From assembly GCF_004025325.1 (NCBI RefSeq), contig NZ_RSFE01000004.1, forward strand, positions 62,001 to 126,000: DNA of 64,000 nt, in the 5' to 3' direction. The position numbers and the translations under genes are program-made. Shown one piece after another: positions 57,514-64,000 of this stretch (within the stretch, counting starts at the first letter, position 1; each line of letters opens with the position of its first letter). This DNA is from Pseudidiomarina gelatinasegens (GTDB lineage Bacteria; Pseudomonadota; Gammaproteobacteria; Enterobacterales; Alteromonadaceae). The notes beneath the pieces are model-generated. The model was not told the DNA's origin and ran no database searches. It saw only the letters and a list, made by a program, of their open reading frames with translations.

Positions 57514-58743
57514 ATGACCACAACATACTCCCACGCCTTTCTAAAAGCCATGCCAAAAGCTGACCTGCATCTGCATTTAGATGGCAGTTTACGCCCACAA
57601 GGTTTAATTGAAATGGCCAAGCGCAGTGGCGTTGAATTGCCATCCTACACGGTAGATGGCTTGTATGATCTGGTATTTAAAGAGTCCTACCAGAATTTAG
57701 GCGAGTACTTGAATGGTTTTCAGTACACCTGTGCGGTGTTGCGCGACATGGAAAACCTTGAACAAGCAGCCTACGAATTAGCGCAAGACAACCTTGCCGA
57801 AGGCGTTATTTACATCGAAGCGCGTTTCGCGCCACAGTTGATGATGGACCCAGCTCGCGGTATTGATTTTGATACGGTTATGCATGCCACTAACAAGGGC
57901 CTTGCGCGCGCTAAACATGAATACAATTCGCAAACAGCTGTGCGCGAAGGGCATAAGCCTCCGTTTGACTATGGCATCATTAATTGCGCCATGCGCATGT
58001 TCGGCAAAAAAGGCTTCTCACCTTATTACACGCAGTTATTTCAAATGTTGCGCGACCATGAGCCAAAGCAAGTTATCAAAACTGCTGCCATGGAAATGAT
58101 TCGTGCCAGTGTGCGCTTACGCGATGAAGAAGGTTTGCCAATAGTTGGCCTTGATATTGCCGGACAAGAAATGGGCTACCCGGCGCACGATTTCAAAGAG
58201 GTTTATGAATATGCGCACCAAAACTTCTTGCTGAAAACGGTTCACGCTGGCGAAGCATATGGCGCCGAAAGTATTTTTGAAGCTTTAACACAGTGCTATG
58301 CCGACCGACTCGGCCACGGCTACTCGTTGTTTTCGCCCGAAATGATTCAAGACCCGAAAATATCTGATAAAGAAGACTATGCACGACGCTTGGCCTCGTT
58401 TATTGCTGACCGACGTATTGCCGTAGAAGTGTGTATTACCAGTAATTTGCAGACGAATCCGGATATCGGCGATGTTCGCAATCACAACTTCAAGCATATG
58501 TTCAATCACCGTCTTGCCACCGTTATTTGTACGGACAACCGATTGGTTTCGCGCACTACGGTTACCCAAGAGTATGAACTGGCGTTAAGCGCTGTGGATG
58601 TCCCGTTGAAGCGGCTAAAAGATATGGTTGCCTATGGCTTTAAGAAAAACTTTTTTGCTGGCGATTACATTGAAAAACGCGCTTACGCAAAAAAAGCGTT
58701 GGAATATTTTGATACTGTGGCAGCCGAGCACGGCATAAAATAA
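57514..58743 (+). CDS. Adenosine deaminase family protein
   Basis: The 409-residue product is longer than E. coli Add (about 333). It keeps the zinc and catalytic motifs HLHLDGSL, VHAGEAYG and LGHGYS, and Asp341. The residue after the zinc-ligand aspartate is asparagine (CTDNRLVS) where classical enzymes have TDDP. It belongs to a distinct long subfamily often labelled an alternative adenosine deaminase; deamination of adenosine is likely but not certain. The ATG at 57514 has AAGGAG six bases upstream. Confidence 0.82.
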   Translation: MTTTYSHAFLKAMPKADLHLHLDGSLRPQGLIEMAKRSGVELPSYTVDGLYDLVFKESYQNLGEYLNGFQYTCAVLRDMENLEQAAYELAQDNLAEGVIYIEARFAPQLMMDPARGIDFDTVMHATNKGLARAKHEYNSQTAVREGHKPPFDYGIINCAMRMFGKKGFSPYYTQLFQMLRDHEPKQVIKTAAMEMIRASVRLRDEEGLPIVGLDIAGQEMGYPAHDFKEVYEYAHQNFLLKTVHAGEAYGAESIFEALTQCYADRLGHGYSLFSPEMIQDPKISDKEDYARRLASFIADRRIAVEVCITSNLQTNPDIGDVRNHNFKHMFNHRLATVICTDNRLVSRTTVTQEYELALSAVDVPLKRLKDMVAYGFKKNFFAGDYIEKRAYAKKALEYFDTVAAEHGIK

Positions 58744-58779
58744 TTTTCTCGGCGGCGCTCGCTTACTTTCTTCCCCCAT

Positions 58780-58806
58780 AAAAAAAACCCCTAAAAAGGG
58801 GCTTTC
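58780..58806 (-). terminator. Rho-independent terminator after ssb
   Basis: On the minus strand CCCC and GGGG flank a TTTTTA loop region, extended by AAAG/T pairing, and end in a run of eight T. It lies just after the ssb stop and, read on the plus strand, is 36 bp after the adenosine deaminase-like gene, so it may serve both convergent genes. Confidence 0.75.
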
Positions 58807-58814
58807 GTAAAAGG

Positions 58815-59387
58815 CTAGAACGGGATATCGTCATCAAAATCTTGATCTGGGATGAACGGTTCTTGTTCTTGCTTCGGCTGTTGGGCCGGCTGTTGATTGA
58901 AGTTTTGCGCAGGCGCTTGGCGCTGTTGAGCACCCGGCTGAGCTGCTGGCTTCTGACCACCTTGTTGGCCGCCTTGCTGACCACCAAAACCGCCAGCTTG
59001 TTGTCCGCCACCATAGCCACCTTGGCCACCGCCTTGGCCGCCACCGGGACGCCCGTCTAACATTTGCAGATCGTTAATTACGATTTCAGTTGTGTAGCGC
59101 TCAACGCCGTCTTGGCCCTGCCATTTACGTGTCTGCAAACGCCCTTCTACGTAGACTTTTGAGCCTTTCTTCAAGTACTCACCAGCGATTTCAGCTAACC
59201 GGCGATACGCGACACAACGGTGCCATTCTGTTTGCTCGCGCGGCTCGCCGGTTTGCTTGTCTTTCCATGTTTCGCTAGTCGCAATTGACAAGTTTGCAAT
59301 GGCAGTATTATTTTGTGTGTAGCGCACCTCTGGATCAGCGCCTAAATTACCGATGAGAATTACTTTATTTATACCGCGACTGGCCAT
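58815..59387 (-). CDS. ssb: Single-stranded DNA-binding protein
   Basis: The 190-residue product has an N-terminal OB fold (about 1-110), a Gly/Gln-rich flexible linker (about 112-172) and the acidic tip DFDDDIPF, which binds repair and replication partners. The ATG at 59385-59387 gives the standard [16 protein letters not shown] start, with GGAG upstream. It lies 22 bp after the MFS gene on the same strand and close to uvrA, as in many gammaproteobacteria. Confidence 0.97.
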   Translation of the reverse strand: MASRGINKVILIGNLGADPEVRYTQNNTAIANLSIATSETWKDKQTGEPREQTEWHRCVAYRRLAEIAGEYLKKGSKVYVEGRLQTRKWQGQDGVERYTTEIVINDLQMLDGRPGGGQGGGQGGYGGGQQAGGFGGQQGGQQGGQKPAAQPGAQQRQAPAQNFNQQPAQQPKQEQEPFIPDQDFDDDIPF

Positions 59388-59409
59388 GCCATCTGCTCCT
59401 TCAATATTC

Positions 59410-60795
59410 TTATGTTCTGTACGGCGCTAACTGCGCCTCTACGTCCGCATCATTGTAATCTGTTTTGTGTACTTTTAAATACACCGTATGTTCTGCTGCG
59501 ACTATGCGCACTTCTTCCACGCCAGTAACGCGACTGAGCTGCTCGGCAAGCCCATCTGACTGTGCTGCCGACAACTTCGGCAAGGTATAACTGACACTTT
59601 GTTGCTGCGGTGGAGGCTGCATGCCAAAACTAACCACGAACCAGCATAGTAGCAGCACCACACAAAAAATCCCAACACCTAAAAGCCCAAAATGTTGGTA
59701 AATTGAGCCGCCGGCGGCACCGCCAATAAACGCCCCTAAAAACTGAAAGGTTGAGTAAATTCCACTGGCACTGCCCTTTCGGCCTGCAGGTGCGAAGCGC
59801 GTCAACGAAGACGGCAACGTTGCTTCAAGGAAGTTAAACCCAGTAAAAAATAATACAACAGCAATAGCCAAGTACGCCCAATGCGCCGGCACAAATGCGA
59901 TAACACCTACCGCAATAGCAACCAAAGCAATCGCAACACGGAAATAGTGCGGCTGCTGACGTTGCCGCTCAGCTCTAATTAACATGGGTATCATTAAAGC
60001 AAACGAGAATAATAGCGTTGGCAGGTAAAGCCACGCATGTTCATCCGCAGCCAAACCACCGCGCATCAATTGCAGCGGTACCACCACGAAAAATGCGGTA
60101 AGTACGCAGTGCAATACCAGCACACCAAAATTAAGACGAGCCAGTTGCGGATTCTTAAAAAGTTGCCCTAATTCACTCGAAAGCGGGATTAAGTCGCCCC
60201 GCGCTGATTTCTGCGACACACTTGGTACGGCCGCCAATAACACCACAATACCGAACACTGCGCTCACAGCTGTAAAATAGAACAGGCCGGACAGCCCTAT
60301 TTGTGCACCCAGTAACGGCCCGAGTACTAACGCCAAGGCAAACGATAGGCCAATAAACATGCCAATAGTTGCCATAACTTTTGGGCGCTGCGAGTCGCGC
60401 GTGATATCGGCCGCAAGTGCCAAAATAGCTGCAGCTATCGCCCCGGTGCCCTGCAACGCGCGACCAATGACAACGCCAACAAGGGTATCGGCCCATGCCG
60501 CCACTAAACTGCCTAAAGCGAATAGAATTAAGCCGCCGACAATAACAGGTTTGCGGCCGATTCGATCAGACAGCATGCCCAAAGGGATCTGCAGCAAGGC
60601 TTGGGTTAAACCGTATGCACCAATGGCAAGACCAATCAGTAACGGCGTGTAATCTGGGTACTGTTGGCCATAAATTGCAATAACGGGCATGATCAAAAAC
60701 AGGCCCAGCATACGTAATCCAAACACAGCAGCTAAAGCACCGGAGGCGCGCCGCTCTATGGGTGTTAGTCGGTTGTCTTGGTTTTGCTGTCGCAT
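59410..60795 (-). CDS. MFS transporter, YajR-like with C-terminal soluble domain
   Basis: The 461-residue product has twelve predicted membrane helices with the MFS signature [15 protein letters not shown] between helices 2 and 3. A cytoplasmic ferredoxin-like domain (about 395-461) follows, as in YajR. The substrate is unknown. The ATG at 60793-60795 is preferred to an upstream in-frame start that would run into the uvrA control region. It stands between the otherwise neighbouring divergent pair ssb and uvrA. Confidence 0.85.
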   Translation of the reverse strand: MRQQNQDNRLTPIERRASGALAAVFGLRMLGLFLIMPVIAIYGQQYPDYTPLLIGLAIGAYGLTQALLQIPLGMLSDRIGRKPVIVGGLILFALGSLVAAWADTLVGVVIGRALQGTGAIAAAILALAADITRDSQRPKVMATIGMFIGLSFALALVLGPLLGAQIGLSGLFYFTAVSAVFGIVVLLAAVPSVSQKSARGDLIPLSSELGQLFKNPQLARLNFGVLVLHCVLTAFFVVVPLQLMRGGLAADEHAWLYLPTLLFSFALMIPMLIRAERQRQQPHYFRVAIALVAIAVGVIAFVPAHWAYLAIAVVLFFTGFNFLEATLPSSLTRFAPAGRKGSASGIYSTFQFLGAFIGGAAGGSIYQHFGLLGVGIFCVVLLLCWFVVSFGMQPPPQQQSVSYTLPKLSAAQSDGLAEQLSRVTGVEEVRIVAAEHTVYLKVHKTDYNDADVEAQLAPYRT

Positions 60796-60824
60796 GAAAT
60801 TCTCATTGCTGCAGGAAAAAATCG

Positions 60825-60840
60825 CTGGCCATTGTACCAG
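60825..60840. promoter_or_regulatory. Candidate LexA-like operator upstream of uvrA
   Basis: CTGGCCATTGTACCAG fits the CTG-N10-CAG framework of gammaproteobacterial SOS boxes and is partly palindromic, but its centre is not the AT-rich alternation of strong boxes. It overlaps a TTGTAC sequence at 60832-60837, a possible -35 for uvrA. uvrA is LexA-controlled in E. coli; control here is inference. Confidence 0.35.
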
Positions 60841-60853
60841 AAGGTATCGGTTG

Positions 60854-60862
60854 TGCGATAAT
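60854..60862 (+). promoter_or_regulatory. Candidate extended -10 promoter of uvrA
   Basis: TGCGATAAT is an extended -10 type element (TG, one base, GATAAT), about 50 bp before the uvrA ATG. A TTGTAC hexamer lies 19 bp upstream of the -10 within the candidate LexA box. The long spacer makes the extended -10 the main support. Confidence 0.4.
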
Positions 60863-60912
60863 ACTCGTTTCATTCAATCGCTTGTTATTGGCAACGGAGA
60901 GTTGTAGTTCTC

Positions 60913-63744
60913 ATGGATAAAATAGAAATCCGCGGTGCCCGCACCCACAACCTGAAAAACATCAATGTGACCATACCGCGTGACAAATTGGTGGTTATTA
61001 CGGGGCTGTCTGGCTCGGGTAAGTCGTCGCTAGCGTTTGATACTCTTTATGCTGAAGGTCAGCGTCGCTACGTTGAGTCCCTGTCGGCCTACGCACGTCA
61101 GTTTTTGTCACTCATGGAAAAACCTGATGTTGATAGCATTGAAGGGTTGTCACCCGCCATTTCCATTGAACAGAAATCAACGTCTCACAACCCACGTTCA
61201 ACCGTGGGTACCATTACCGAAATTTATGATTACTTGCGCTTAATGTTCGCACGGGTCGGTGAACCCCGTTGCCCAACACACAATGTTGCGTTGGCGGCAC
61301 AAACGGTTTCGCAAATGGTCGACCAAGTATTGGCTTTACCTGAAGGTGAAAAGCTGATGATTGTGGCCCCGATCATTCAGGAGCGTAAAGGGGAACACAC
61401 CAAGGTACTTGAAAACCTTGCCGCGCAAGGTTTTATCCGCGCCCGCATTGATGGCGAGCTCTGCGACTTGAGCGATCCGCCAAAACTGGAGCTGCAAAAG
61501 AAGCACACCATTGAGGTGGTCGTCGACCGAATTAAAGTGCGTGAAGGCTTAGGGCTACGGTTAGCTGAGTCATTTGAAACGGCATTGGAATTAAGTGGTG
61601 GCACGGCCTTGGTGGTGCCCATGGAAACTGATTCAGATGTTGCTGATATTGTATTTTCGGCCAACTTTGCCTGCCCGCATTGCGGTTACAGTATGCAAGA
61701 ATTGGAACCACGGTTGTTTTCGTTCAACAACCCGGCCGGCGCGTGCGGTTCGTGCGACGGGCTGGGTATTGAGCAGTTTTTTGACCCGGCAAAAGTGGTA
61801 ACGAACCCGGAACTCAGTTTAACTGGCGGCGCAATTCGCGGCTGGGACAAACGTAATTTTTATTACTATCAAATGCTGCAGTCACTGTCGCGCCACTATA
61901 AATTTGACCTCAACAAACCTTTTGCAAGTATCAGTGAAGAACACCAAAAGGTTGTGCTGTTTGGCAGTGGCAAAGAGGAAATTGAATTCACCTATATGAA
62001 TGACCGCGGCGACCGCGTTGCCCGCACGCACGCATTTGAAGGGATTATTCCCAACATGCAGCGCCGTTACCGTGAAACCGACTCCATGGCGGTACGTGAA
62101 GACTTGTCGAAATATTTAGCGTCACAACCCTGTAAGAGTTGTAACGGTGCTCGTTTGCGCCAGGAAGCGCGCCATGTGTATGTGAACGACACCACGTTAC
62201 CTCAAGTGGTTGAGCGCTCAATAGGCGATGCCCTCGCCTTTTTTGAACAGCTTGAACTGGAAGGTCAGCGCGCACAAATTGCCGAAAAAATATTGAAAGA
62301 AATCAACGACCGGCTTGGCTTTCTTGTCAACGTCGGCTTGAACTACTTAAGCCTTTCGCGCAGCGCTGAAACTTTATCCGGCGGCGAAGCACAACGCATT
62401 CGACTTGCCTCACAAATCGGGGCCGGTTTGGTTGGCGTGATGTACGTACTGGACGAGCCGTCGATTGGTTTGCACCAACGTGATAACGAACGCTTGTTAG
62501 GAACCTTGACGCGTCTACGCGACCTCGGCAACACAGTCATCGTGGTCGAACACGATGAGGATGCGATACGCGCAGCCGACCATGTTATCGATATTGGCCC
62601 TGGTGCTGGTGTGCACGGCGGTGAGATCATTGCGCAAGGCCACTATGAAGATATCATGGCCAATGAAGCGTCACTGACCGGCGACTACCTGTCGGGTCGC
62701 AAAGCCATAGAGATACCTAAAAAACGCAATAAACCCGGTAAGCACTGGGTTCACCTTAAGGGCGCCTCCGGGAACAACCTGAAAGACGTCGACGCGAAGA
62801 TTCCTACGGGATTAATGACCTGTGTAACGGGCGTTTCCGGCTCCGGTAAATCGACCCTGATTAACGACACCTTGTTCCGCATTGCACACCGTGAGCTGAA
62901 CAAAGCAACAGCTAATGAGCCAGCACCATACGCAAGTATCGATGGCATGCAGTTCTTAGATAAAGTGGTGGATATCGACCAAAGCCCTATCGGCCGTACA
63001 CCGCGTTCAAATCCAGCGACTTACACTGGCATTTTTACCCCCATTCGTGAACTCTATGCGGGTACGGAAGAAGCACGTTCGCGTGGGTATAAAGTTGGAC
63101 GCTTCAGCTTTAACGTGCGCGGCGGACGCTGCGAGGCCTGCCAAGGTGACGGCGTGATTAAGGTTGAAATGCACTTCTTACCTGATGTGTATGTGCCATG
63201 CGATGTCTGTAAAGGCAAACGCTATAATCGTGAAACATTAGAAATTAAATACAAAGGCAAAAGCATTCACGAAGTGCTGGATATGACCGTTGAAGATGCG
63301 CGCGAGTTTTTCGCACCCATTCCAGCTATCGCGCGCAAGTTACAAACACTTATCGACGTAGGTTTGTCTTATATTCGTTTGGGGCAATCTGCAACGACCC
63401 TTTCTGGCGGCGAAGCACAGCGGGTTAAATTGGCGCGCGAACTGTCGAAACGCGATACCGGTAAAACTTTGTATATCCTTGATGAGCCGACCACCGGCCT
63501 GCATTTTCATGATATTCAACAGTTGCTTACCGTATTGCACCGGTTACGCGATCACGGCAACACCATTGTCATCATTGAGCACAATCTTGATGTGATTAAA
63601 ACGGCTGATTGGATCATCGATTTAGGCCCAGAGGGCGGCTCAGGTGGTGGTGAGATTTTGACGGCAGGTGCGCCAGAAGATATCGTTGATTGTGAACGTT
63701 CGCATACCGCACGCTTCCTAAAACCATTATTGAAGGCGAAATGA
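60913..63744 (+). CDS. uvrA: Excinuclease ABC subunit A
   Basis: UvrA is the damage-recognition ATPase of nucleotide excision repair. The 943-residue product has two ABC modules with Walker [10 protein letters not shown] near residue 32 and GVSGSGKST near residue 641, and two LSGGEAQR signatures. Zinc modules are CPHC/CGSC (about 253-279) and CEAC/CDVC (about 739-765). It is full length. The stop overlaps the glutaminase start (ATGA). Confidence 0.98.
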   Translation: MDKIEIRGARTHNLKNINVTIPRDKLVVITGLSGSGKSSLAFDTLYAEGQRRYVESLSAYARQFLSLMEKPDVDSIEGLSPAISIEQKSTSHNPRSTVGTITEIYDYLRLMFARVGEPRCPTHNVALAAQTVSQMVDQVLALPEGEKLMIVAPIIQERKGEHTKVLENLAAQGFIRARIDGELCDLSDPPKLELQKKHTIEVVVDRIKVREGLGLRLAESFETALELSGGTALVVPMETDSDVADIVFSANFACPHCGYSMQELEPRLFSFNNPAGACGSCDGLGIEQFFDPAKVVTNPELSLTGGAIRGWDKRNFYYYQMLQSLSRHYKFDLNKPFASISEEHQKVVLFGSGKEEIEFTYMNDRGDRVARTHAFEGIIPNMQRRYRETDSMAVREDLSKYLASQPCKSCNGARLRQEARHVYVNDTTLPQVVERSIGDALAFFEQLELEGQRAQIAEKILKEINDRLGFLVNVGLNYLSLSRSAETLSGGEAQRIRLASQIGAGLVGVMYVLDEPSIGLHQRDNERLLGTLTRLRDLGNTVIVVEHDEDAIRAADHVIDIGPGAGVHGGEIIAQGHYEDIMANEASLTGDYLSGRKAIEIPKKRNKPGKHWVHLKGASGNNLKDVDAKIPTGLMTCVTGVSGSGKSTLINDTLFRIAHRELNKATANEPAPYASIDGMQFLDKVVDIDQSPIGRTPRSNPATYTGIFTPIRELYAGTEEARSRGYKVGRFSFNVRGGRCEACQGDGVIKVEMHFLPDVYVPCDVCKGKRYNRETLEIKYKGKSIHEVLDMTVEDAREFFAPIPAIARKLQTLIDVGLSYIRLGQSATTLSGGEAQRVKLARELSKRDTGKTLYILDEPTTGLHFHDIQQLLTVLHRLRDHGNTIVIIEHNLDVIKTADWIIDLGPEGGSGGGEILTAGAPEDIVDCERSHTARFLKPLLKAK

Positions 63745-64000
63745 GCAAAGATGTGATCAGCGGCGGGCAATCGATTCATGCCCCAGACAACCTGAAGCCC
63801 TTGTTGGAAAAGATTTTGCAGCAAGCCTTGAGCGTGAACGAAGGAAAAGTCGCTGATTACATTCCGGCTTTAGCTGAAGTGAATCCAGAGTATTGCGCGC
63901 TGACGGTAGCAACGCTCGACGGGAATGTCACTTCGGTTGGTGATACTACGACGCCCTTTTCTATTCAGTCGATTTCTAAAATATTCGGACTCATGTTAGC
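63741..64000 (+). CDS. glsA: Glutaminase (partial, N-terminal)
   Basis: The visible 86 residues include [27 protein letters not shown] and [16 protein letters not shown], the N-terminal half of the beta-lactamase-fold glutaminases. The FSIQSISK segment carries the catalytic SxxK serine and lysine. The enzyme hydrolyses glutamine to glutamate and ammonia. The gene runs off the right edge. Its ATG overlaps the uvrA stop by four bases, so it may be co-transcribed with uvrA. Confidence 0.88.
   Translation, partial: MSKDVISGGQSIHAPDNLKPLLEKILQQALSVNEGKVADYIPALAEVNPEYCALTVATLDGNVTSVGDTTTPFSIQSISKIFGLML

Overview
The window is a gene-dense stretch of chromosome from a marine-type gammaproteobacterium, most likely Alteromonadales and probably Idiomarinaceae (Idiomarina or Pseudidiomarina). 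The basis is protein character, the classic gammaproteobacterial housekeeping order, and an MSHA type IV pilus locus lying between the uvrA/ssb region and mreB, as in Vibrio cholerae and Alteromonadales. Genus is inference; no rRNA or tRNA gene lies here. No prophage, insertion sequence, CRISPR array or defence island was seen.

Layout. 1-4570: rplM-rpsI, petABC and sspAB, all on the minus strand, with a recognisable rplM promoter and structured leader. 4734-7411: a Na/Pi cotransporter and zapE, divergent from zapG. 8065-10590: the periplasmic proteases degQ and degS. 10607-15273: murA, ibaG and mlaFEDCB (outer-membrane lipid asymmetry). 15451-22065: kdsD-kdsC-lptC-lptA-lptB-rpoN-hpf-ptsN-rapZ-npr (LPS precursor and transport, sigma-54, nitrogen PTS), then mgtE. 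23460-36128: pmbA, darP, and a tightly packed minus-strand operon mreBCD-maf-rng-yhdP-nitrilase-tldD. 36226-53156: the MSHA pilus locus. 53283-64000: pyrC, a PAS/GAF/GGDEF diguanylate cyclase, tdk, an adenosine deaminase-like gene, ssb, an MFS transporter, uvrA and the start of a glutaminase gene.

The MSHA locus is the main accessory system. A secretion/assembly operon (mshI, a PilN-like gene, mshJKLMNEG) and a pilin pair (mshBA, with its own candidate promoter) run on the minus strand. mshDOPQ runs on the plus strand, convergent with mshA. mshC is on the minus strand next to mreB. This departs from the single-direction order known in V. cholerae, and no mshF is visible. The extension ATPase MshE carries two exact MshEN cyclic-di-GMP-binding motifs, and a diguanylate cyclase gene with an intact active site and inhibitory site lies about 1.2 kb upstream of mshI. 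MshQ is a 1315-residue secreted protein with about a dozen 18-residue repeats predicted to form a beta-solenoid.

The most unusual non-coding structure is a dispersed intergenic repeat. Two copies of about 130-155 bp (4577-4730 and 24832-24963) share a 90-bp core with 85 identical positions. They are bounded by tandem GTTATTC heptamers on one side and the inverted GAATAAC heptamers on the other. A collapsed mini-copy lies at 7908-7944.
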